Shown here: positions 1-9,335 of the stretch, in pieces
Numbering within the stretch: the first letter of the stretch is position 1
Layout of the letters: each line of letters begins with the position of its first letter
Origin: Nemertoderma westbladi
Taxonomy: Eukaryota > Xenacoelomorpha > Nemertodermatida > Nemertodermatidae
DNA length: 64,000 nt
Direction of reading: 5' to 3'
NCBI GenBank assembly: GCA_032718475.1
Contig: JAUCBJ010007101.1
Location: forward strand, 1-64,000
Translations under genes and position numbers: made by a program
Notes under the pieces: model-generated
Told to the model about the DNA's origin: nothing
Database searches by the model: none
Seen by the model: the letters and a program-made list of their open reading frames with translations, nothing else

Positions 1-3
1 ACG

Positions 4-211
4 GAAATTCAACTTGGAAAATTTCTAAACTTTGGCCAGACTACATGTGTACCAAGTTTGGTTAAATTTCATTAACATTTGGCTGAGTTATTAACCAACT
101 TAATTAACTAATTAACTGCTATTATCTTAGCTTCTCGAAGGCCATGCGAAAATTCACCTTGGAAAATTTCTAAACTTTGGCCAGACTATATGTGTACCAA
201 GTTTGGTTAAA
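4..211. repeat. Direct duplication of a ~63-bp AT-rich segment
   Basis: The stretch at about 4-66 recurs at about 149-211 with few changes; both contain TTGGAAAATTTCTAAACTTT and GTGTACCAAGTTTGGTTAAA. The spacer between them is AT-rich and has no gene. The rest of 212-600 shows nothing recognisable. Confidence 0.85.
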
Positions 212-639
212 AATTGGACACAACAGAACGACAGATCAACACATCTGGTTGAGAAGCTGTTGAAAAAGTAAAGATATATAACTAAATGTTATAAACATAC
301 TGTACTTAATTACATCATATTATTCCAACAATACATATTATTATAGGTACTTATACTATTAGTTACCTACTATTAATTAAGGGTGGGGTAATTAATAGTT
401 ATATAACTTATATCCTTCATATGATGTTAAAATAAGAAATTAGCTACAAAAATGTTATACATTGAAACTCTGCCAATTCTGAAGACTATATTTGGACTCG
501 GTCTCTACGTTCGTCCGTGTTCAGTGTAACGTGCTAACTCCATAAGGATACGATGTTCCGAATCAGCTAAACTAACCAACCCCATCCCATCCCCCTGATC
601 TAAACGAAACAACTTCCATTAAACCAACGTAAGCCAACA

Positions 640-1345
640 CAATAACCAATTGGCTTCTTTATGGCTGCTTGAATCCCTTCCCACCCATCACAATAACCAA
701 AGTTCATGGCTGTTTGAATCCCTTCCCACTCATAACCAACGTTCATGGTTGCTTGAATCCCTTCCCACCCATCACAATAACCAAAGTTCATGGCGGTTTG
801 AATCCATTCCCACTCAACACAATAACCAACGTTCATGGTTGCTTGAATCCCTTCCCACCCAACACAATAACCAACGTTCATGGCTGCTTGAATCCCTTCC
901 CACCCATCACAATAACCAAAGTTCATGGCTGTTTGAATCCCTTCCCACTCAACACAATAACCAAAGTTCATGGCTGTTTGAATCCCTTCCCACTCAACAC
1001 AATAACCAACGTTCATGGCTGCTTGAATCACTTCCCAGCCAACACAATAACCAACGTTCATGGCTGCTTGAATCCCTTCCCACCCATCACAATAACCAAA
1101 GTTCATGGCTGTTTGAATCCCTTCCCACTCAACACAATAACCAACGTTCATGGCTGCTTGAATCCCTTCCCACTCAACACAATAACCAACGTTCATGGCT
1201 GATTGAATCCTTTTCCACCCAACACAATAACCAAAGTTCATGGCTGTTTGAATCCCTTCCCACTCAACACAATAACCAACGTCCATGACCATGGCTGCTT
1301 GAATCCCTTCCCACTCAACACAATAACCAACGTTCATGGCTGCTC
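640..1345 (-). repeat. 45-bp minisatellite, array 1 (about 15 units)
   Basis: Head-to-tail 45-bp units, each with CCTTCCCAC, CACAATAACC and GTTCATGGCTG on the plus strand. Because 45 is a multiple of three and the unit lacks stops, long repetitive open frames run on both strands (15-residue peptide periods); these are artefacts of period and composition, not genes. The same unit, inverted, builds the array at 20,681-25,616. The strand given is the one whose units read like that second array. Confidence 0.97.
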
Positions 1346-1671
1346 GACAGATACATATTCATGTGGTATAAGCGCGCTATCTCCTCATCAGGGTCGGCGC
1401 TAATATCGCACACGTCAATGGTGAAGTCGTAGGGATATCGAGTCCGGTATTCTCGTCGCAACACCTCCATGCGATCCCCCAACGCTCGCATTCTTTCTCT
1501 CCTCAGCTCTTTGTCGTAGGTGGGTTTATATTTCCCATTCAGCTCCATCACCGACCTCCCGTGATAATAAACGTTTGAGTCTTTACACCCATGCCGGGCA
1601 AACGGTAGCTCTGCTTCCTCCCTGGCGGTAAATCCTCTCCTCGGTTCCTCTTGGATGTCTTTACTCATCAT
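1315..1671 (-). CDS. Small acidic/charged ORF, apparent relative of the N-terminal part of the element B extra ORF; C-terminus runs into the minisatellite
   Basis: A 118-codon frame, rich in Arg, Glu and Asp, that I do not recognise as any host gene. Residues about 55-105 resemble the N-terminal ORF of BEL element B (51,892-52,290): both have a G-[KR]-Y start, a Y-x-D-F step, then an I-D-x2-D acidic run followed by E-x4-[LF]-x-Y-H. The last nine or ten codons are minisatellite sequence, so the native C-terminus has been replaced by the array or lost. In element B this domain is followed by zinc knuckles; here nothing of the kind follows. No intron or poly(A) signal stands out. It is best read as a truncated retroelement gene; a host gene is possible but less likely. 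Confidence 0.4.
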   Translation of the reverse strand: MMSKDIQEEPRRGFTAREEAELPFARHGCKDSNVYYHGRSVMELNGKYKPTYDKELRRERMRALGDRMEVLRREYRTRYPYDFTIDVCDISADPDEEIARLYHMNMYLSSSHERWLLC

Positions 1672-2688
1672 TACTTCCTGTGCGTATTATATATGTTTAA
1701 AAAATATATATTCCAATAGTCCGTTACATAAGCTAATTATACTGTGGGTGGATCAGTTAGATAGTGCGGAGGGATAGACATCCCGAGCTACCTGGCCCGC
1801 CTTCCAGCAGTTCAGGATCGGCTTTCTGGATACCGTCTCATTCTTAACTACCTTCTAACCTATTCCCATGCATAGCGCAAAAACTTCGGAGATAAACTGG
1901 CCGTGACCGACTCACTTTTTGATGCCCAAACTACTCCCCAATACTTGTACTAGACTACAGTAGGCCGACTATACCAAACCCGCAGGTTTGATTATCGAGC
2001 ACCTCACTCCACTACGAACTACTGAGTGGGGTCTGTGTACGCCTCTGGTGCTACTAACCTTTAGCACCTTTAGTTGTTGTACTGTTGGCACCAATCTGTG
2101 GAAGTTACTGAAATCAATTTACACTCCTACATAATAATAGCCGTAGCCATGGTGTCTAGATACTATTTTCCAGGCTTCACGACTTTCAAATTACTGTACA
2201 CTTATAGACAGGTCCTAGAACGCGTCTATGTAGCGTTTGGAATTGTCTTGGGTTCGCTTATAATTTTAAAATTTTCAATTTTCCAAACATTTATGAAAAT
2301 TTAATTTTGTTTTGATACCCACCAGACAAATTCTCAACGCAATTCACCACAAACCCGCTCCTATGCATTTCCGAGTATTTGCATACGAGGAATGCATACG
2401 AAGTGAATTTGCGTTCTGACACTAATTCTGTTTTGAGGCAGAAGACAAATTATAGTCTCCTGTCTCGATGCGTGTTTCTTCTAGTAACACAATATCCTAC
2501 ACACAATCCTGTCCAAGGTGTGTAAACCCTTAGTTTTACACTTTTTCTTGTTCGGACATTTGCACCTTATTTTGACAGTGACGGTGCGCACTATATTCTA
2601 TACGTCCGGGTGTATGTGCAAGATTACGGCGGCTTCCTAGTATTTTCTATCTATTTTCTGGTTCGGTTATTAATACATAGTCTCCTCC
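1672..2688. other. Intergenic, no gene seen
   Basis: No convincing coding frame. It contains the small palindrome listed at 1,966-1,997. The open frame at 2,074-2,304 has no recognisable domain or matching context and is not called. Confidence 0.5.
1966..1997. repeat. Palindromic module, copy 1 (degenerate)
   Basis: Inner arms CCAAACC and AGGTTTG separated by CGC, with weakly complementary flanks (CGA...TATA / TTATCG). This is the most decayed of five modules sharing the CCAAACCC-GC-GGGTTTGG core in the window, and it lies outside any ORF. Confidence 0.5.
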
Positions 2689-3313
2689 TTAGGGGCTCCG
2701 AACTGTTTTGTACCATTTAGATCTGGTGGATATTGTGGGAAGATAATATTCCTGCCAATATTCCCAGAATGTGTACGCTATAAACTGGGTTATTTTCCAG
2801 CCTTTTCGACTATATAGGTCGGCACTAGTGGGTTCTGATGCTGGTACAAGAAATGCCGGACTCTGCATAAGCAGGTGATTTGGTGTCAATGCAACACTGT
2901 CGGGTAACATAGCTATCGGTCTCGAGTGTAGAGTAGTATGCTCGATTTCGATAAAAGCTGATACCAGCTCATCGTCCGTTAATTGTTTATTCACAGGCAA
3001 TGTTTTTGCGATGGCCTGTTTTATAGAGCGAACCAGACGCTCCCAACTTCCTCCTCTCCAGGGACTTTCTGGGGTATTAAACCTCCACTCGATTCTTTGC
3101 GGCAAAAGTGCTGCAGAGATTTCTTTGTTTTGCGCCGCCCTATGAGCCGCGTTCAACTCGCTATCCCCTCCTACAAAGTTAGTATCCTTGTCGGAGAAGA
3201 ACGCCTTTACTAGTCCTCTCCTGGCCATGAATCTCTTCAAAGCCAGGAGTAGAGATTTGGTTGACATGTCTGCCACACGTTCTATGTGTACGGCTCTACT
3301 TGCCATACATATC
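2689..3313 (-). pseudogene. BEL/Pao integrase core (C-terminal part) with DUF5641-like tail
   Basis: An open frame of about 205 codons. It starts just after the transposon insertion and carries ASRAVHIE, then the second catalytic Asp region (FFSDKDTNFVG), then ESPWRGGSWERLVRS, the BEL/Pao version of the catalytic Glu region. The DUF5641-like end follows (FWEYWQEYYLP, RSKWYK). It stops soon after, whereas intact relatives continue into a basic tail, so the 3' end is truncated. When the transposon and one copy of its 6-bp duplication are disregarded, this frame lies in register with the frame at 5,191-5,516, which confirms that they were one gene. Confidence 0.88.
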
Positions 3314-3319
3314 AGTAGC

Positions 3320-3460
3320 TACGGAAGCCCATTACGGCCACCTTCGCGGACATCATGACAAACTGAGGGGATACCCCGGATACCTGCAAAAGCGCGCCGT
3401 TGACAAAATTTTGTCAAAGGCGCGCGGTCTGTCAATAGCGAGCCCCGCAGTAATATTTAT
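3320..3460 (+). repeat. Left terminal inverted repeat
   Basis: Begins TACGGAAGCCC and matches the reverse complement of the right end over about 130 bp with mismatches, including the subterminal GCGCGCCGTTGACA and GGCGCGCG blocks. The terminal ~35 bases are the best conserved. Confidence 0.85.
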
Positions 3461-3723
3461 TACGTAACTAGAGAGCCGCTTAACAACATAAACCAAGAAT
3501 ATTGGATATTGATTCCGTCTTGGTGTACGCCGCGCAGACACTAAAGTTGCAATAACTTTTGAGTCTGTGAATGGATTTTGCTCAAATTACTTGCAAACCT
3601 TTCCTACGTCGATGCTCTTTCAATAAATAAACCTCAACATTTGGGGTATATTCGAGCGAAAAAGTAACAATTTAAGAATAAAATATATTATTACAATTAG
3701 GTTTTATTAATAAGAGTATTTTA

Positions 3724-4870
3724 TTACAACTTTGAATTTAGCAGTTTGCAACGCTTAATACTTTCCTGCCAATCTTTCGGCTCTGGATGCCACCCAAGCC
3801 TTTCCCGAACGAACAAACAATACTCTTGAATATCAGATAGTGGTTGCTCATCATAATAAATATTACGTTGAACTGTTTGGAACTTTTCCCCTTGTGGATC
3901 TAAAACTTTATGCAGTCCTGACTTCCCGCCGCGAATGGAAGGGTTGTAATAATTAATTAACGGCTTACCACTCACAGTATCATTATGTGACTTGCGTATG
4001 AAATGCGTATTCCAATCGTTAAGCAAATCGTCCAAATGTTTCTGAATTAGTTTATTGCAACAAAACCACAATAATTCTTTTTGATTGTCGTTCACTGGGT
4101 TGTATTCTCCTATCTCTATAAGGTCACTGAACAGATTAATCCACCACTGTGTAAAAGATTTTCGTAATATCGCCCACCATGACTCAATACGTTGGTTTCG
4201 GCAAGATCTTTATATAACGATGAGCATCAGATCTATCTCGTAAAATACGCCTGAGCGGCTGCCATACTGCCATTTTCAGTCCCCTTATCTGTTTCCAAAC
4301 GTAATGGGCAACCATATTCTTGAACTGCATCCAAGAAAAATGTACAAATAATTTTAGGGTCATTGTTACTTCTAGTAACCTTTAGCCATATTATATAACG
4401 GGACCAGCCATCAATGCAGCCATGTATTGGGAAGCCATATGGCTTAAGTTTGTCATATCCGTCTGAATGCCACACAGCATTTGGACCAAGCGTTCTATAA
4501 ATACGTCTCTGTAGTCTATGTCTGTGTCTTAATGTACTGGCTTGGGGATTTAAACTGTGCAGAATGTACTGTATAACACTACGAGGTACCTGATAGCCCT
4601 TCAGTCGAAGCCTTTGCCATATATGACGATAACCCCACAGTGACGCATGACCGCCAACCAGTTCTATAATTTCATCAACGATATCTTCTAAGGTTCTTGG
4701 ATCGTAATCCCAAAACACACGACGCCGAAGTCCAGTAAACGTCGCCTAAGTGACCTATCACTGATATGGACACCATGAAAGTGTAGTAAACTTATAATCT
4801 CAGGATTGGTAAATCCCTTCATGAAAAGCTGGGTTATAATTAAAATCAACAAAATTCTATCCATATTCAA
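3724..4870 (-). pseudogene. Integrase-core DDE transposase, broken by two frame changes
   Basis: Three overlapping minus-strand segments form one gene. Codons from 4,870 give a small N-terminal helical domain with a paired-Arg helix (RSLRRRL). The frame from about 4,718 has the core: WHSDGYDKLKPYGF (first Asp), HGCIDGWSRYIIWL, then LETDKGTEN (second Asp). After another frame change, NQRIESWW near 4,180-4,205 supplies the Glu, followed by WWINLF and a C-terminal part with WNTHFIRKS ending at 3,724. This D-D-E series parallels retroviral integrases. Family members are normally a single ORF, so the shifts at about 4,700 and 4,220 mark it as inactive (a small intron at the first break cannot be excluded). 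Confidence 0.85.
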
Positions 4871-5044
4871 TATTCAAAATACTGTAGCATAGTATAATAG
4901 TATAATAACAGTATACCGCTAACAACTGTCAAGCTGACAAGTACTGAAAGTAAACACAGTACCAGTACTGCGTGTTGAATAGGCATGTCAGCAGGTCGCG
5001 GGGTTGTCAGAGTGCGCGCCGTTGACAAAATATTTTACAATCTG

Positions 5045-5184
5045 ACAACAGGGCTCGCCGTTGGCAGAACGCGCGCCATTAGCAGAACGCGCGCCGTTGA
5101 CAGAATATTTGACAACGGCGCTCTTTTGCTGGTTTCCCCAGTTTGTCAAGAGATCCGCGAAGGTGGCCGTATTGGGCTTCCGTA
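5045..5184 (-). repeat. Right terminal inverted repeat
   Basis: Inverted partner of 3,320-3,460. The subterminal block GCGCGCCGTTGACA / AGAACGCGCGCC is repeated internally on this side, so the right repeat looks slightly expanded relative to the left. Confidence 0.82.
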
Positions 5185-5190
5185 AGTAGC

Positions 5191-5516
5191 AGACCCCATC
5201 TCTTGTGAGTCAGCCGTCCACTCTTTGCCTCAATCGGGCCAAAACAGTCCACCCCCGTATTTGTGAAAGGTGGATCATATGCCTGCACTCTCGCTCTTGG
5301 GAGTTCAGCCATTTTCTGTTCCAATACTCTGGCGTTCACTCTCTTGCAAACCAGACAGGCGTCGTACATAGTGCCTACCGCCCTGCTTGGCTGCAACAGA
5401 ATGAATCGCTGTCTCGCTGCCGACAAGCAGTGTAACCTTCCCGCGTGATGCGGCCTCTTATGTATATCCCACAGAATCGCTCTTTGCAATTCTATTGGGT
5501 GACTAGGGATTATCAC
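5191..5516 (-). pseudogene. BEL/Pao integrase N-terminal part (zinc-binding plus start of core)
   Basis: The minus-strand frame has HKRPHHAGR followed by CLVCKR, an HH-CC zinc-binding arrangement. PPFTNTGVDCFGPI carries the first catalytic Asp, and HKRWGLLL follows. The frame then runs into transposon sequence at 5,184. Its continuation is the frame at 2,689-3,313. Confidence 0.88.
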
Positions 5517-5535
5517 TGGGAACCTAAACTGTGAG

Positions 5536-6643
5536 TTAGTCGACAGTCTGGATTCTTGATCTATGACAAATCAAACCCTTATGGATTAATGGACTCCATT
5601 TCTTGAGGGGTTTATAGAGAACTGGTCGTTGAGCCGATAACAAATAGAATTCTTTTGAGAAGGCACACATTTGATAATGCCTCAAATGCTTTAATTCCGC
5701 TTGGTCAATCTCATCCTCTGTTAGAGGTTGTTTCAATCTCTGAATTCGCTCACTATTAGTGCTCGTTTGATCTCCTAAAATGCTTCGTATGTTTTAAACG
5801 AAGGAACGAAACATATCGGCTTAATCACGCGGTTCTTTTACAAATTATCAGCCAAGAGGCGGACGAATTTAGCAATTTGTCATAAATACTACGTGGCTCT
5901 AATGCCAGCGACGGTTGCCCACTGGCCAATGGAATCTTCGAATCCAAACCCGCAGGGTTGGAAACCGAAGGCTCAGTCTTGGTGGTCATTTTCTGTCCGT
6001 AATTTTCTAACTGTGACCCTTGTGCAGTCTGTAAGGGTGGTTTTATGTCATAACTTACCCTTCCGGACCTTGTAGTCACATAAGTCTCTTGGTCTGACAG
6101 GTCTCCGGGCCGCTCCAATGATTCTTCAGGCCGCTCCAATGACTCTTCAGGCCGCTCCAATGACTCGAGTTTGGCTTTCGATTTAGACTTGGAAACCTTC
6201 TCCACTTTGACCTCTGCATCTATCGGCATCGGATTGGTAACGATCTTCAGTCGCTCTGGCCAATGCTCCTGTGTCCTCGTTAGAAAATCCGGCCCATGTA
6301 ACCAAAACTCTTGAGATTCTTCCTGGCAGAATTCCGCCGGCATAGCACCTCTCGAAGATATGTCGGCCGGGTTTAACACTCCCGGACAATGTCTCCATTG
6401 TTCCTTCGTCGAAAAGTCGACGATCTGGGCGCGTCTGTTGGCTACAAATGTCTTTAGCGCAATATTGTCCGCTGCAATATACACTAACACTAAAGATGCG
6501 TCCGTCCAATATAATAATGTCAAGGTCGTGTCTAACTCCTCTATTATCTGTTTACTTACCTCGACCGATACTACTGCTGCCTGCAACTCTGCACGAGGGA
6601 CCGTCCTGTATTTGACCGGCATTGTCTTTGATCTATAAGTCAC
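5536..6643 (-). pseudogene. BEL/Pao RNase H end and linker region
   Basis: The frame from 6,643 starts in the RNase H-like region (RAELQAAVVSVEVS; YWTDASLVL) and continues with CPGVLNPADISSRGA, the hallmark found at the end of BEL/Pao RNase H. It then runs through a low-complexity linker with three tandem copies of ESLERPE. After a frame change near 5,830-5,736 comes the pre-integrase segment (LTEDEIDQAELKHLRHYQ). A palindromic module (5,936-5,970) lies in frame in the linker. Confidence 0.85.
5936..5970. repeat. Palindromic module, copy 2, inside BEL pol linker
   Basis: Outer arms CTTCG / CGAAG enclose CCAAACCC-GC-AGGGTTGG. On the minus strand it is read in frame and contributes N-P-A-G-L-D-S. 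Compare the module at 26,048-26,091, which contributes T-K-P-A-G-L-E. Confidence 0.65.
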
Positions 6644-6659
6644 AAAGGCTGTCGCAAAC

Positions 6660-7700
6660 TTATCTTGACTCCACCTCTCGGCGAAGGTAGGCTACCATAC
6701 CAAAGCCGGTGTCACTTGCGTCACTGAACATGTGCAGCTCTAGATCAGCTGGGAATACCAGCTGATTCGGAAAGTAGGAACGGGGTACATCTATATTTTT
6801 CAATAGATGCAACTCGGCTTCCCACTCTCTCCACTGCTTTGCATGTATAGGGGATATCGGCTCGTCCCACTCTAAGTCGGACATCCAGATTTTCCTCATA
6901 CATATCCGAGCCTGTAATATTACCGGACTGATAAAGTTCATCGGGTCGAATAGTCTACTCATAGTCGATAAAACAGATTCTCTTAGTCAAAGTCTTGTCT
7001 GGGCTACTGGGTTCGAACCTAACTCTTACCTGGAATTTGTCCGTATTCGGATTCCAACCAAGTCCCAGTACTCGCGCCATGGTTCTACACCCAACTCTAT
7101 GTCTCCGCTCTCGCGATCCTTCACTGGGAACGACTCCAATAATGCCTCCGAGTTAGTGGTGAACTTGGTCAGTGGGAAACCTCCCGTAGCCAAGCACTCC
7201 TGTAGACCGTGAGCCACTTCTATGGCTTGTTCTGCTGTGTCTTTGGACACCAATCCGTCGTCCATGTAAAAGTTCCTCAAGATGGACTCGATTGCATCTA
7301 CTGGATAATTACCAATCTGAACTGTCGCCGTTTTCTTTAAGACAAACAGCGTGCCGTTGGGACTGTCGCGGGCGCCGATTCATTCTTCATTCTCATACCA
7401 GAGAAATCGGAGACTATCCTGGTCCGCCTTGCAGGCTCTTACCTGGTGGAACATCGCCACGATGTCGCAAGTGAAGGCAAATCGCGCTGTCTAAAGCGTA
7501 ACAGTATCCCTATTAGGTAATTGTTGAGATTGGGACCATCCATCAATTCTGAATTCAGGGACATTCCTCTATAGACTGCTGCGCAGTCATTGACCACTCG
7601 GACCTTGTTTGGTTTGTCGGGGTGAGTCACATAGTGGTGCGGGAGGTAATAAGTCTGATCCGTTACTAAGTCGGGGTTCTCTACCTTCCCGGCAAATCCG
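6660..7700 (-). pseudogene. BEL/Pao reverse transcriptase, frameshifted
   Basis: The frame from 7,708 has YYLPHHYVTHPDKPNKVRVV and NDCAAVYRG, the start of BEL/Pao RT, and changes frame near 7,480. The frame from 7,280 carries NFYMDDGLVSK, the catalytic YMDD box. The frame from 6,962 has LFDPMNFISPV and LELHMFSDASDTGFG, the A17-like/RNase H entry (DASDTGFG being the usual RNase H motif). The gaps between segments indicate several indels. Sequence upstream of 7,700 is unrelated, so Gag and protease were lost. Confidence 0.9.
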
Positions 7701-7738
7701 GCGCTCAACCAACTGAGCTACCCCGCCTTCTACCCCTT
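7698..7738 (-). repeat. tRNA-like SINE head (Pol III A-box) abutting the BEL fragment
   Basis: The minus strand reads GGGTAGCTCAGTTGGTTGAG followed by CGCCGG, a tRNA D-arm/A-box. It matches the head of the SINE at 11,170-11,405 (TTTGGTTGAGCGCCGG). No B-box or cloverleaf follows, because BEL sequence begins at once, so this is a broken SINE head rather than a tRNA gene. Confidence 0.6.
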
Positions 7739-8935
7739 AAATCAGAATCAAGGCCAAAGACCTCAATTGACGTAGCAGCGCGATGGCTGCCGTTGCATTG
7801 CATTTGCTTATACAGTAATTGTGTAAATTCGACAAGCTTCCTTCCTGCCCCTGTCTCTAATTATACTAATAAATGTAAATAAACAAATCCAAGCGCTAGC
7901 GCCTGCGCACCCCCTAAAATACCTTCTAAAAATTTCCGTAATTTAATTTGAATACTCTGATAAGTTAAATTTATTGAAAACCTAATTTGTTTTAAAGTAA
8001 ACTATGTTATGTACATCATTAGATACGTATTTTTTAATTCAGTTTAAAGTATTGTAATTATAATTTTTTAAATATTAAAAATCAAATTGGGTTAGTAATA
8101 CTTATTAAATTATGCTCATTAATTTTTAATTAATGGAGGGTTTTAACCATCCGGCCGACAAACCACACTTTTGCTCACAGGTCGTTGTAAGACAAGGTAT
8201 GAATATAACCCCATTGATCCCATCCCCTCTCTTGTTGTGGACTATTACTATATCATTGTAGAAGCTGCGGACCTGCACCTCCCCCACCCCCCCCCCATTA
8301 TAATGTGTTGTAGCCATCCACCCAACCCATTGCGTAACTCAGAATTAAACTCCACACAGCACAGCCCATACCTGCCATTGCTTTCATTACGCCACATCGC
8401 CAAGTGGAGATTCAATTGTGGCTGTGTATTATTATAATCATTATTAGATTGACAACACAGTGTTGTGGTAGTGTACCAGTACCAGATTAAGTCTTCTAAT
8501 AGGCCCCACTAACAACTCCGGGCTACGTTCTGGAATACAGCCTCTGGAATATTATTAAATTATTTTCATTAGAAATTATTCACTAGAAAGCCAGTCTGTC
8601 AATTTAATCGCCCAGTATCAATTCCCGCGGGCTAATACAATTTATTTTCGGGCTAAGGATGCCCTGCCCACTGGCTAAGAAAGCTTGCGGGCAAACGATT
8701 CCCATTTTGCGGGCTAAGAATTCCCGCGGGCTAAGTCATCACCCAACCGCGCCCATGTTAAGTTTCCCAGGATTCCCATTCCCAGCGAAAAAAAACCACA
8801 TCGAATAGGAATTTGGCCCATTCACTATCATTAGGCAACTTTCGTATTTTCGACCCTCTTCCCAAACAGTCTGGGAAACTTCACATGGGGGGTGTTTTGG
8901 TATTTACGTGCTGCGCGAATTCCTCTTTTTTTGAG
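7739..8935. other. Intergenic, no gene seen
   Basis: AT-rich with no coding frame of note. At about 8,620-8,740 the short motif CGGGCTAAG recurs four or five times, partly in palindromic CCCGCGGG contexts; this is a minor dispersed microrepeat. Confidence 0.5.
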
Positions 8936-9335
8936 GGGGGGGGGGGGGGGGGTGGTCTGTTGATCAGTCGGTCGGACGTTGAGTGAGAAGGTGGATGGGT
9001 GGGAAGGGAAGGTGGGTTGTTGGGTTAAGATGGGAGTGTGGGTGGATGGGAATGTGGGAAGATGGGAATGCGGGAAGGTGGATGGGATTGTGGGAAGGTG
9101 GATGGGAATGTGGGAAGATGGGAATGCGGGAAGGTGGATAGGATTGTGGGAAGGTGGATGGGAATGTAGGGAGATGGGAATGTAGGAAGGTGGATGGGAA
9201 TGTGGGAAGGTGGATGGGAATGTGGGAAGGTGTGTGGGAATATAGGGAGATGGGAATGTGGGAAGATGAGAATGTTTGAAGGTGGGTGGGAATGTGGGAA
9301 GAAGGGAATGTGGGTATGTGGGAAGATTGATTGGA
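8936..9335 (+). repeat. Poly-G tract followed by G-rich short-period minisatellite
   Basis: A run of about 17 G at 8,936-8,952 leads into tandem copies of GGAATGTGGGAAG[AG]TGGAT-type units of about 18 bp (often paired as 36 bp) up to about 9,330. The open frames it creates on both strands are low-complexity artefacts. The G-runs could form quadruplexes, which is inference. Confidence 0.9.

Larger units (their letters stand above)
3320..5184 (-). mobile_element. DNA transposon with integrase-type DDE transposase, TIRs and 6-bp TSD
   Basis: An 1,865-bp element. The left end TACGGAAGCCCATTACGGCC is matched, inverted, by the right end ending GGGCTTCCGTA. It is flanked by the 6-bp direct repeat AGTAGC (3,314-3,319 and 5,185-5,190). 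Inside, minus-strand fragments encode an integrase-fold transposase of the kind common in animals and grouped with Ginger/IS3EU-like elements; the subgroup name is from memory and uncertain. Its insertion cleanly splits the BEL/Pao integrase. Confidence 0.88.
2689..7700 (-). mobile_element. Decayed BEL/Pao retrotransposon pol region, interrupted by a DNA transposon
   Basis: Reading on the minus strand from about 7,700 to 2,689, conserved pieces of a BEL/Pao polyprotein appear in the correct order: reverse transcriptase, A17-type/RNase H region, linker, integrase zinc-binding part, integrase core, DUF5641-like tail. Gag, protease and LTRs are absent, so both ends are truncated. Frames change several times. 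A separate transposon (3,320-5,184) sits inside the integrase. Confidence 0.9.

Noticed and set aside
2074-2304. 76-codon hydrophobic ORF
   Set aside because: No domain, no supporting context, length within chance expectation.
7690-7745. tRNA gene
   Set aside because: Only the D-arm/A-box half is tRNA-like; there is no anticodon arm, T-arm or acceptor pairing.
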